Shown here in pieces: positions 1 to 6,616 of a stretch of DNA of 27,177 nucleotides. The first letter of the stretch is position 1. The number at the start of each line of letters is the position of its first letter. This DNA is from Bacillota bacterium (lineage in GTDB: Bacteria; Bacillota; Limnochordia; Darwinibacteriales; Darwinibacteriaceae). The stretch spans positions 1 through 27,177 of the forward strand of contig JAAZLY010000014.1 in NCBI GenBank assembly GCA_012799115.1, written 5' to 3'. Both the position numbers and the translations under genes were made by a program. The notes beneath the pieces are model-generated. The model was not told where the DNA came from, did no database searches, and worked only from the letters and a program-made list of their open reading frames with translations.

Positions 1-27
1 AGATGTGTAACAAGCCCATATGATTTT

Positions 28-96
28 ACTCATATTAGCCTGCAAATTTGGTGCGGGAGTTTCTACGTGACAACCTATATTGTCTACGCTATGAGT
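28..96 (+). promoter_or_regulatory. Purine (guanine-type) riboswitch aptamer
   Basis: The sequence folds as the three-way junction of the purine riboswitch. P1 is ACTCATA (28-34) with TATGAGT (90-96). P2 is GCCTGCA with TGCGGGA. The conserved J2/3 segment GTTTCTAC lies at 59-66. P3 is GTGACAA with TTGTC plus a bulged T and AC. Loop 2 carries the GG and loop 3 the CC that form the loop-loop contact. The ligand-specifying base before P1' is C89, which in this family means guanine or hypoxanthine rather than adenine. The base before it, normally A, is G88, which is atypical. The gene that follows is a guanine/hypoxanthine-type permease, which agrees with the call. Confidence 0.9.
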
Positions 97-133
97 GCCC
101 CAATACGCCTATGATTGGTACATTTCGCCATTC

Positions 134-168
134 TGCAGCCTATCGAGACACTCGCGGGCTGTTTTTTT
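134..168 (+). terminator. Riboswitch expression-platform terminator
   Basis: CAGCC (136-140) pairs with GGCTG (157-161), and CGAG (144-147) with CTCG (151-154) around an ACA loop. Seven T (162-168) follow, so this is a rho-independent terminator inside the leader. GAGTG (93-97), the end of P1' plus two bases, can instead pair with CACTC (149-153). This gives the usual OFF logic: ligand stabilises P1, P1' cannot act as antiterminator, and transcription stops before the permease. The alternative pairing is inferred by eye. Confidence 0.85.
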
Positions 169-232
169 GTTGCTATAGGAGTGGCAAGCCCTCCTTAGCA
201 TAGAAATCACAAGAAATGTGGAGGAATGGTCA

Positions 233-1588
233 ATGGAGAATTTTTTCAAGCTGAAGGAAAATGGTACTAATGTTCGCACCGAGCTGATCGCTGGCCTAAC
301 AACTTTCTTTGCCATGGCGTACATCATCATGGTAAATCCGGACATGCTGTCTCTTTCCGGCATGCCCTGGGGTGCAGTCTTTTTGGCCACAATTATGGCA
401 TCCATCGTTGGTACCCTAGTGATGGGTCTCTTCGCCAACGTGCCTTACGCACAGGCCCCTGGTATGGGTTTGAACGCCTTCTTCGTTTTTACCGTTGTCT
501 TTGGTCTTGGATTTGCCTGGCAAGAAGCATTGGCCATGGTCTTCATTTGTGGTGTATTGAATATCCTAATTACAGTCACCAAAGTCCGCAAACTCATCAT
601 TAAGTCCATCCCTGAGAGCCTGCAAAACGCCATCGGTGGTGGTATCGGAATTTTTATCGCCTATATTGGTTTTCAAAACGCCGGACTTCTCAGCTTCGGA
701 GATGGAGTTCCTGCCCTGGTAGCTTTAAATACACCTAGCGTACTATTAACCATCGCTGGATTGATTCTCACTATCATCCTGCTAGTTCGCAATGTGAAGG
801 GTGCAATCTTCATCGGAATCGTAATCACAACTCTCCTCGGCATTCCCTTTGGAGTAACCCAACTTGGTTCTACTATGAGTTTCTCTCAAGCAGTTTCAGA
901 CTTAGGAGTCACCTTTGGTGCCGCCTTTGGTAACCCTGGTCTTCTTTCTCTCTTTAGCGATGCAAGCAAGATTCCTTTGGTGCTCATGACGATCTTTGCT
1001 TTCAGCCTCTCCGATACATTCGATACCATCGGAACCTTTATTGGAACCGGACGGAAATCCGGTATTTTCTCCGAGGAAGATCAAAAGGCATTAGAGCATA
1101 GTTCTGGTTTTAAGTCAAAGATGGACAAGGCCCTCTTCGCCGATGCTACTGCTACCTCGATTGGTGCAATCTTCGGTACATCCAATACCACAACCTTTGT
1201 AGAAAGTGCTGCCGGGATTGGTGCTGGTGGACGGACTGGCTTAACATCTGTAGTCGTCGCTGTTCTGTTTGCTTTGAGTGCCTTCTTTGCCCCTGTGATT
1301 AGTGCTGTTCCTTCGGCTGCTACAGCCCCTGCCCTGATCATCGTTGGCGTAATGATGCTCTCGTCCTTCAAAGAAGTGAAATGGGATAGTTTCGAAGAAG
1401 CAGTCCCTGCCTTCTTTGCCGGTGTTTTCATGGCCCTTTGCTATAGCATTTCCTATGGTATCGCCACTGGTTTCATTTTCTACTGCATTGTCAAGGTCGT
1501 GAAGGGTCAGAGCAAGGACATCAACCCTATCCTCTGGATCTCAACCCTACTCTTTATCTTGAACTTCATCATTATGGCCGTTATTTAG
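233..1588 (+). CDS. pbuG: Guanine/hypoxanthine permease, NCS2 AzgA-like family
   Basis: A 451-residue polytopic membrane protein of the AzgA-like branch of the nucleobase:cation symporters, which import purine bases driven by the cation gradient. Visible family hallmarks are an N-terminal TTFFAMAYIIMVNP stretch, the APGMGLNAFF segment, the SIPESLQNAIGGGIGIF segment and the FDTIGTFIGTG motif in the middle. About a dozen hydrophobic segments run to the C-terminus and the length is normal. An in-frame GTG lies at 218, but GGAGG (220-224) sits eight bases before ATG 233, so ATG 233 is the better start. It is a single-gene unit controlled by the purine riboswitch and leader terminator. PbuG and PbuO are not separable by eye; guanine/hypoxanthine is inferred from the C-type aptamer. 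Confidence 0.92.
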   Translation: MENFFKLKENGTNVRTELIAGLTTFFAMAYIIMVNPDMLSLSGMPWGAVFLATIMASIVGTLVMGLFANVPYAQAPGMGLNAFFVFTVVFGLGFAWQEALAMVFICGVLNILITVTKVRKLIIKSIPESLQNAIGGGIGIFIAYIGFQNAGLLSFGDGVPALVALNTPSVLLTIAGLILTIILLVRNVKGAIFIGIVITTLLGIPFGVTQLGSTMSFSQAVSDLGVTFGAAFGNPGLLSLFSDASKIPLVLMTIFAFSLSDTFDTIGTFIGTGRKSGIFSEEDQKALEHSSGFKSKMDKALFADATATSIGAIFGTSNTTTFVESAAGIGAGGRTGLTSVVVAVLFALSAFFAPVISAVPSAATAPALIIVGVMMLSSFKEVKWDSFEEAVPAFFAGVFMALCYSISYGIATGFIFYCIVKVVKGQSKDINPILWISTLLFILNFIIMAVI

Positions 1589-1606
1589 GTCCTGATGGAA
1601 TAGACT

Positions 1607-1640
1607 CGTAAAGCCACCTTTCGGTGGCTTTACGTTTCTT
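1607..1640. terminator. Terminator between convergent genes
   Basis: CGTAAAGCCACC (1607-1618) and GGTGGCTTTACG (1623-1634) form a perfect 12-bp stem with a TTTC loop. The plus strand continues with TTTCTT, so it serves the permease best. It begins immediately after the stop codon of the converging flavodoxin-like gene, whose side has only a weak T tract. Confidence 0.85.
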
Positions 1641-2304
1641 AAGGCAAATTTTGCGCCCAGGGAACCCTTCTGTGTAAGTCCCTGAGCTTGAGACCATTTC
1701 GCCGTATCGATCGGCGCCAACCAAACTCCGCGACAAGCTTGTAGGCGATTCTAGGAAAGTCAGGGCTGACAAAGATATCAGGCGCCGTCTCTGTACCCCG
1801 GATGCTCTCCCCCATCACCCCCATGGCTTGACCAAGCCTCCTTAAGGGCCATTTACCAAGGGGTACATGTTGTAGTCCCCCAATGACTCCCCCAGCTCCA
1901 ATTGCCATTCCCTGCCCCCAGCGAAAGTTCGACTTGGCACACCAGTTACGCAGGATCTCCAGGACTACCTTGTTTTGCTCTGCCTCGTAAAAGCCGCAGT
2001 TAATCAAAGCATAGACGACGGGTTTCTCGCCTTCCGCCGCTCTAGAAGTTCTCTCAAGCTCCATCAGCCAGCGAAGCATGTGGGAAGGAACGCCATCAAC
2101 ATAAAGAGGAAAGGCAATCAGTAAAATGGAGTGTTCCAGGATCTGCTCCGCAATGTCCGAATCAACTTGCGGTGTCTTTAAGGAGAAATAGGAAAGGGCA
2201 TATTGCTCTTCAGGAAGACTTTGGCTGATCAAGCTCAGGATTGCTCGAGATGCGCTCTTCTCTCCCTTTGGACTACCATTTACGAGGGCAATTTTTTCCA
2301 CCAT
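1639..2304 (-). CDS. Flavodoxin-fold NAD(P)H-dependent oxidoreductase-like protein
   Basis: A 221-residue protein beginning MVEKIALVNGSPKGEKSASR. The beta strand followed by NGSPKG is the phosphate-binding loop of the flavodoxin/NADPH-dependent FMN reductase superfamily. A second strand (ILLIAFPLYVDGVPSHMLRWL, about residues 60-80) matches the FPLYxDxxPxxxxxxL element typical of these proteins. It is expected to be cytosolic and FMN-dependent; the substrate is unknown. Its ATG overlaps the stop of the upstream gene (TAATG at 2304), so translation is probably coupled. The frame is open for 20 codons further upstream, but these lie inside the preceding gene and the fold starts at this Met. The C-terminal third is Arg-rich and I do not recognise it. 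Confidence 0.75.
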   Translation of the reverse strand: MVEKIALVNGSPKGEKSASRAILSLISQSLPEEQYALSYFSLKTPQVDSDIAEQILEHSILLIAFPLYVDGVPSHMLRWLMELERTSRAAEGEKPVVYALINCGFYEAEQNKVVLEILRNWCAKSNFRWGQGMAIGAGGVIGGLQHVPLGKWPLRRLGQAMGVMGESIRGTETAPDIFVSPDFPRIAYKLVAEFGWRRSIRRNGLKLRDLHRRVPWAQNLP

Positions 2305-2804
2305 TACACCGTCACCTCCAAGCCAGCAACATCCTCTAGGAAGTGAACCTCCGCTACTGGACAACCCATGTTGATGCTATTGGCCACAAGGAGTTCTCTC
2401 GCTGTCTTTTGCTCGTTCCCGGTGAGAGCCTCACCATAGAACCAGGCGTAGATCTGAAAGGGACGGTCGTAGCGCAGGCGGTGGTGTGTCTTGCCTTCTC
2501 GCATGCGAAAGTCCGGATGGACATAGGAAATGCTGCGATCGAGAACGTTCTTAATAAAAGGACTAAAGCCCCCATAGACGCACTCACTCACGATATGTAA
2601 TTCCCGGCAGGCCCCAAGCAGGCTTCCCATAGAGCTATACTTGTCTTTGATAATGCAAGCACCAGGCTCTTTGGTCCAGCAACCAAAGCAGCCTAAGCAA
2701 TGCTTAATGCTGCCATCATCGCTTACCACAACCGTGTCCTTACCATATCCTGCCACTAAGCGCTCCGCCTGGTCTCCCTGAAGATCATGAATGAGTACAA
2801 TCAT
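2304..2804 (-). CDS. Flavodoxin family protein with Cys-rich loop
   Basis: A 166-residue flavodoxin-fold protein. It opens with the strand MIVLIHDL and carries CLGCFGCWTKEPGACIIKD near residues 36-54. This CxGCxxCWxxxPGxCxxKDD-type loop is typical of NADPH-dependent FMN reductase/iron-sulfur flavoprotein relatives. It is followed by the GGFSPFIKNVLDRSISYVHP segment usual for the FMN-binding region. The Cys cluster could hold a metal centre or a redox disulfide; I cannot tell which. The frame extends 11 codons upstream (to 2837). I prefer ATG 2804 because the fold starts there and AGAGAGGG lies about eight bases before it. It is probably co-transcribed with, and translationally coupled to, the second flavodoxin-fold gene downstream. 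Confidence 0.75.
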   Translation of the reverse strand: MIVLIHDLQGDQAERLVAGYGKDTVVVSDDGSIKHCLGCFGCWTKEPGACIIKDKYSSMGSLLGACRELHIVSECVYGGFSPFIKNVLDRSISYVHPDFRMREGKTHHRLRYDRPFQIYAWFYGEALTGNEQKTARELLVANSINMGCPVAEVHFLEDVAGLEVTV

Positions 2805-2873
2805 CGCCTGCACCCTCTCTCTGTTTCCCCTTAGCATTCCCCATTCCCTATTTTCTAACGATTTCTGTTGCTT

Positions 2874-3203
2874 CTACTCCCACGTCGCCCAAACATCAGG
2901 CTGGTAGCCTACCGTAGCCTTACGCCCATTTCTGACGATGGGAGTCTTGTACAATGTACTGTCTTCTAGGAGTAGTTGGAACTGGTGATCTGGACTAGCC
3001 GCGGCAAAGCGCCTGTAGTATTCCGCCTTTGGATCGACAAGATTCTTCAACCCCACTGCCTGGCTAACACTGGTCAGCTCGCCTTTACTCAGACCCTTGA
3101 CCTTAAGGTCAATAAACTGATATTTGATCCTTCGTTCTTTGAAGTACCGTTCCGCTTTTTTTGTGTCAAAACACTTTTTGGTACCAAAAATTTGGATATT
3201 CAC
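2874..3203 (-). CDS. Spx/ArsC-family thioredoxin-fold protein (YffB-like)
   Basis: A 109-residue protein of the arsenate reductase (ArsC)/Spx/YffB superfamily. The N-terminus reads IQIFGTKKCFDTKKAERYF, with one Cys (C11) at the catalytic position and a C-x-x-T in place of the Spx C-x-x-C. An RRIKYQFIDL strand follows, and the TPIVRNG segment carries the cis-proline that closes the active site. The WE end and short length suit the YffB-like branch better than true arsenate reductases, so arsenate reduction should not be assumed. The start codon is GTG 3203 with a weak GGTGGTGA upstream. It lies 69 bases ahead of the two flavodoxin-fold genes on the same strand, possibly one small redox operon. 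Confidence 0.8.
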   Translation of the reverse strand: MNIQIFGTKKCFDTKKAERYFKERRIKYQFIDLKVKGLSKGELTSVSQAVGLKNLVDPKAEYYRRFAAASPDHQFQLLLEDSTLYKTPIVRNGRKATVGYQPDVWATWE

Positions 3204-3281
3204 TTGCTATCACCACCAAACAATTAGTCAACAATTGGAGTATTTGAACTAGAATACGGCATCAGAGAGTCGAAAACCTCC

Positions 3282-3316
3282 AAAAAAAGACTGCAACTGT
3301 ATTCGTCGCAGTCTTT
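3282..3316 (-). terminator. Terminator of the GntR operon
   Basis: Read on the minus strand, AAAGACTGC and GCAGTCTTT (3308-3316 and 3286-3294) form a nine-bp stem around a 13-base loop, followed by a run of T (complement of 3282-3288). It lies 16 bases past the stop of the cysteine desulfidase-family gene. Confidence 0.85.
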
Positions 3317-3332
3317 GCTTATTATCGTAACC

Positions 3333-4613
3333 TTACTCGATCATATACTTCAAAACGGTGACATCTGTCTGTTTCATGCCCTCTGATGCGATCTTGCCCA
3401 CGACTTTAATCGTCTCTTCCGCGCTGGACTTGACAAGACCGTCGCCGTCATGGAACTTACGTTCACTGAAACTCATCGTCATCCCCATGATGGCTGCATC
3501 CACCGATGAAGCAATCTTCGCTGCACAAGAGGGCTTGGCTCCATCACAAAGGATACCTGAGACATTGGCCAGGGTATTGGTTATTGTGTCGCTAATCTCG
3601 TCATATTCGCCGCCGAGCATGTAGGTGATGGCTGCACCAGATCCGCAGGCCGCACTGACCGCACCGCAGTAGGCTGAGAGGCGACCGATGCCGGTCTTTT
3701 GGTGAATTGCAATCAGGTTGCTGACACAAAGGGACCTCAAGAGTTCTTCCTCTGACATGTCGTAGTGTCTGGCATAGACAATCACAGGCAGAGAAGCAGT
3801 TATGCCCTGGTTTCCGCTCCCAGAGTTGATGACGACTGGCAACTGACATCCATCCATTCGTGCGTCAGAAGCTGCAGCGGCTTGTGCACGTGCTTGGTTG
3901 GCTACGGAGTCTCCAAAGTTCTCGGCCAAAACCTTGCCCACATTGGCGCCATATTCTCCCTCGAGACCTGCCTTGGCCATGGCGGAGTTATGTTCAATCT
4001 GTGGTCTTAAGATAGGCTCAATGTCCTCGAGCTTAACAGAAGAGGCAAAGTCTAAAATGTCTTTGATGGAAAGTAATGAGCGGTCTACGAAGAGGTTTTC
4101 CCCTTCGGCTGCAGCTTCCTTGTTAAGGAGTATCTCCCCGTCTTTTTCAATCCTTACAAAGTTGGTATGAGTGCCGAGAATTTCTACGCTGGCATGGCTG
4201 CTTTCTGTATACCCCTCCAGGATCAGATGGAGCTGAGCCGGGCTTTCCTCCAGTAGTTCCACGTTACAGGCAGAAGGATCTGCCATCCGTTCCCTCACAA
4301 GCCTGATATCTTCAGCGGTGACTGTGCTTAGGACCGCTAAGCCTTGGTCCGCAGTTCCCCCGAAGATACCGAGCCACAGTGCGGCGTCAATGCCTTTGAG
4401 ACCGTCAGAATGGGGGATCGTCACTGACTTGGTGTTCTTGATCAGATTTCCACTCATCTTGACTTCGATTCGTGCGGGAATCTCGCCTAGAACCTCACGA
4501 AGTCTTGCCCCTGCCAGAGCCAAGGAGGCCGGCTCGGTGCAACCCACTGCTGGAATCAATTCTTCCTTCAAAATAGCTATATAATTGGCGTATTTCACTG
4601 CATCAATATTCAT
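3333..4613 (-). CDS. cyuA: L-cysteine desulfidase family protein (CyuA/YhaM, UPF0597)
   Basis: A 426-residue protein of the UPF0597/serine dehydratase alpha-like family. Characterised members (CdsB of methanogens, CyuA/YhaM of enterobacteria) break L-cysteine into pyruvate, ammonia and sulfide with a [4Fe-4S] cluster and no PLP. The signature GCTEPAS contains C25. Further Cys expected to bind or flank the cluster are C316 and C323 (YCGAVSAACGSGAA) and C356 and C363 (LCDGAKPSC). The INSGSGNQG motif (about 262-270) is also typical. Length is normal and it is presumably cytosolic. GAGGTG lies just upstream of ATG 4613. It is the last gene of the GntR-AKR-cyuA operon and is followed by a clear terminator. 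The substrate could be another amino acid; cysteine is inferred from family members. Confidence 0.85.
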   Translation of the reverse strand: MNIDAVKYANYIAILKEELIPAVGCTEPASLALAGARLREVLGEIPARIEVKMSGNLIKNTKSVTIPHSDGLKGIDAALWLGIFGGTADQGLAVLSTVTAEDIRLVRERMADPSACNVELLEESPAQLHLILEGYTESSHASVEILGTHTNFVRIEKDGEILLNKEAAAEGENLFVDRSLLSIKDILDFASSVKLEDIEPILRPQIEHNSAMAKAGLEGEYGANVGKVLAENFGDSVANQARAQAAAASDARMDGCQLPVVINSGSGNQGITASLPVIVYARHYDMSEEELLRSLCVSNLIAIHQKTGIGRLSAYCGAVSAACGSGAAITYMLGGEYDEISDTITNTLANVSGILCDGAKPSCAAKIASSVDAAIMGMTMSFSERKFHDGDGLVKSSAEETIKVVGKIASEGMKQTDVTVLKYMIE

Positions 4614-4642
4614 ACGTCACCTCAAACTTCATGAAATCTTGT

Positions 4643-5602
4643 TTACGGTAGGGGATTTCCCGCTGCCAAGTAAAGGCGATACCACTCTTCCCTCGTTAAG
4701 CGAACCTTTGAGGCGGCGCAGATATCCCGTAGACGCCCTGTGTTTGTGGTACCGACAATGGTCTGCATCTTTGCTGGGTGCCTCATGATCCAAGCGATGG
4801 CAATGGCTGAGTTGGGCACCCCGTATTGGTCAGCCAAGAGCTCGATTTCGTGGTTTAGTTTTGCATACTTTGGACTGCCGAGAAAGACCCCTTCGAACAT
4901 GCCATATTGAAGCGGCGACCAAGCTTGGATCGTCAGATCATGGAATCGGCAATACTCAAGGGTGTGACCGGCTAGATCCCGGGCGTGATCGCTTTGTACG
5001 TTCACGTTGATTCCACTGTCAATCAGTGGTGTATGTGCCAGGGAAAACTGCAGTTGATTAACAATCAACCTCTGATCGAGATACTTTTGTAGCAAGGCAA
5101 TTTGTGCGGAGTTGTAGTTACTTACTCCAAAATAAGATACTTTGCCCGTCTTGTGAAGCTCGGTAAAGGCTGTGGCCACTTCTTCAGGCTCGATTAATGT
5201 GTCCGGTCGATGCAGCAAGAGAAGGTCAATCGTCTCTACACCGAGCCTCTGCAAGCTTTGATCCACCGACTGGAGAATGTGCTCAGCGGACGAGTCATAA
5301 TAATCATACCGAATACTGCATTTGTCTTGAATCAGGAGTTCTTCTCGCAGACCCGGGTTACGCTGCAAGACTTGTCCAAAAATCGATTCTGATTCACCAC
5401 CGCCATAAATGTCGGCATGATCGAAAAGATCGATCCCTTCGTCAAGTGCAGTTCGTACTAGTTCCTCGGCGTCCTTGATTTCCATGCCTGCCATGCGCAT
5501 GCAACCAAGGGCGATAGCACCCGACTCGATGGTTCCTCCCAACTTGATTCGCTGCAAATAATCATCCCCCATCTGTGATCTATTTCGTTCCTTCACAGCC
5601 AT
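4643..5602 (-). CDS. Aldo/keto reductase, YdhF-like
   Basis: An NAD(P)H-dependent oxidoreductase with the (beta/alpha)8 aldo/keto reductase fold, closest by eye to E. coli YdhF. In 319-residue numbering the catalytic tetrad is D61 and Y66 (FDHADIYGG), K94 (QDKCSIR) and H131 (LLLLHRPD). GVSNYNSAQIALLQ, the NQLQFSL strand and IAWIMRHP near the end are also family features. The start is uncertain. ATG 5602 is 10 bases past the regulator's stop and has no Shine-Dalgarno (reinitiation possible). ATG 5572 also lacks one. TTG 5557 has GGGGGA seven bases before it and begins at the LQRIKLG segment where YdhF begins. The natural substrate is unknown; operon partners suggest a carbonyl formed during amino-acid breakdown, which is inference. 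Confidence 0.88.
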   Translation of the reverse strand: MAVKERNRSQMGDDYLQRIKLGGTIESGAIALGCMRMAGMEIKDAEELVRTALDEGIDLFDHADIYGGGESESIFGQVLQRNPGLREELLIQDKCSIRYDYYDSSAEHILQSVDQSLQRLGVETIDLLLLHRPDTLIEPEEVATAFTELHKTGKVSYFGVSNYNSAQIALLQKYLDQRLIVNQLQFSLAHTPLIDSGINVNVQSDHARDLAGHTLEYCRFHDLTIQAWSPLQYGMFEGVFLGSPKYAKLNHEIELLADQYGVPNSAIAIAWIMRHPAKMQTIVGTTNTGRLRDICAASKVRLTREEWYRLYLAAGNPLP

Positions 5603-5612
5603 CTAATGTGCA

Positions 5613-6284
5613 CTACTTCATGATGTCTGCGATGTCATGTAAGAGGCACTCTCTTGCTGCCTTGAAATCCCTCTGGGTTAAGGCGGCCACTAGCATGGGA
5701 TGATTACCTTCTTTAGTGCGTAGCTTACGATCATCTCCATGCAAGAAGTACTGGGTTGAGGCCCGAGCAGAGGTCCGAAGCGTTTGCTCCAGTAAGTTCG
5801 AGAGCCATCGATTGCCTGCAAAGGATGCCAAGAGCAGGTGAAAGTTAGTATTAACCTGCCAACGCTCATGGACAGTTAGGTAACGGTTCATTTCTAGTTC
5901 GTCGGCTTCCTCTAGGTAGAGCCGTAATTGAGTGATCTTCTCCTCCGTCAAGAGTGGAAACGATCGCTCCAGGAGGGCTAGTTCCAGGACACGCCTGGTT
6001 TCGATAAGATCCTCAATCTCCCGGGACATGATTTGGACAACCCGGTAACCAGCCCGGGGTACACTACGTAGTACGTTTTCATTGCAGAGGGTGATCAGCG
6101 CTTCCCGTACTGGGGACTTACTGACTCCCAGTTCTTGAACCAAGCGACCTTCGGTGATGATATCGTTGGTGGTGATTTCGCCATTGATGATTTCACCTAA
6201 GATCCGATCGTAGACCATCTGGGTTAGGGGTTTGCTCTTAAGCCTAGTTGATTGGCCACTCTTAGCCATTACTTGTGCTAACAT
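5613..6284 (-). CDS. GntR-family regulator, FCD (FadR) subfamily
   Basis: A 223-residue transcription factor. The N-terminal winged helix (residues about 20-85) carries the GntR core ITEGRLVQELGVSKSPVREAL followed by the RSVPRAGYRVV wing. The C-terminal all-helical FCD domain (about 90-220) holds the usual metal/effector-binding positions: ETRRVLE, NTNFHLLL, NHPMLVAALTQRD and CLLHDI. Such regulators typically respond to a carboxylate or amino-acid-like metabolite. ATG 6284 is chosen because AGGGGG lies six bases upstream; the six extra in-frame codons would overlap that site. It heads the operon with the reductase and cysteine desulfidase. A near-palindrome at the predicted transcription start suggests autoregulation. 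Confidence 0.9.
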   Translation of the reverse strand: MLAQVMAKSGQSTRLKSKPLTQMVYDRILGEIINGEITTNDIITEGRLVQELGVSKSPVREALITLCNENVLRSVPRAGYRVVQIMSREIEDLIETRRVLELALLERSFPLLTEEKITQLRLYLEEADELEMNRYLTVHERWQVNTNFHLLLASFAGNRWLSNLLEQTLRTSARASTQYFLHGDDRKLRTKEGNHPMLVAALTQRDFKAARECLLHDIADIMK

Positions 6285-6304
6285 GATCGTCCCCCTACCC
6301 ACAT

Positions 6305-6317
6305 CTGATATTATCTG
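6305..6317 (-). promoter_or_regulatory. Candidate GntR operator
   Basis: The minus strand reads CAGATAATATCAG, a near-perfect 13-bp palindrome (ten of thirteen positions symmetric, including GATA and TATC). It overlaps the expected transcription start of the GntR promoter. Assigning it to the GntR protein encoded just downstream is inference. Confidence 0.45.
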
Positions 6318-6322
6318 TAATC

Positions 6323-6351
6323 ATATTACCATGTTAAATCCGTATTGTCTA
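6323..6351 (-). promoter_or_regulatory. Sigma-A-type promoter of the GntR-AKR-cyuA operon
   Basis: Minus strand: -35 TAGACA (6351-6346), 17-base spacer, -10 TAATAT (6328-6323). The predicted start is near 6316 and the leader about 30 bases to ATG 6284. Confidence 0.7.
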
Positions 6352-6446
6352 GAGCCATTTGTGTAAAGAAGAGGGTGATAAGAAGAAAAGCAGATGGTGT
6401 GTTGTTGGTGGGGGAAGGTGATTTCAAGTGTCACATGACAAGAACA
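6352..6446. other. Intergenic stretch with no recognised gene
   Basis: Part of the 330-base gap between the GntR gene and the PAS/GGDEF/HD-GYP gene. Apart from the promoter at 6323-6351 and the hairpin at 6447-6479 I see nothing supportable. The open frames crossing it lack ribosome binding sites and any protein-like pattern. The same holds for 6480-6616, the 3' trailer of the signalling gene. Confidence 0.6.
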
Positions 6447-6479
6447 CCCCAGCAGAGCATCTCACATGCTCCACTGGGG
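6447..6479 (-). terminator. Terminator-like hairpin after the HD-GYP gene
   Basis: CCCCAG (6447-6452) pairs with CTGGGG (6474-6479). Inside it GAGCAT (6455-6460) pairs with ATGCTC (6466-6471) around a CTCAC loop. On the minus strand it is followed by TGTTCTTGT, an imperfect T tract. It lies about 140 bases past the stop of the upstream gene, so the mRNA would carry a longish trailer. Confidence 0.6.
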
Positions 6480-6616
6480 CTGACTTCTACTCGTTATTCT
6501 AACTGGCCATCGAAGGACTCCCTTAATGAGGCTGCTCTGCCCCTCTCGAAGGGGTCCATGGAAGAGGAAGTTCAGCGTACTGGCAATCTCTTTGCCAAAA
6601 TGCCTCACTACCTTCC

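Noticed and set aside
19..24. TATGAT as the -10 box of the pbuG promoter
   Set aside because: A start about seven bases later would fall inside the P1 stem of the riboswitch (28-34), so the true promoter is more likely upstream of the window.
2343..2600. Plus-strand frame opposite the flavodoxin-fold gene
   Set aside because: It lies antisense to a well-supported gene, with no binding site and low-complexity composition; it is a shadow.
2874..3203. Arsenate reductase for arsenic resistance
   Set aside because: It has only the ArsC/Spx fold and a single Cys, with no ars operon genes nearby; the YffB/Spx-like branch is equally or more likely.
3601..3849. Minus-strand Cys/Arg-rich frame inside the desulfidase gene
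   Set aside because: It is an alternative frame of the real gene on the same strand, and its Cys-rich look comes from frame-shifted codons.
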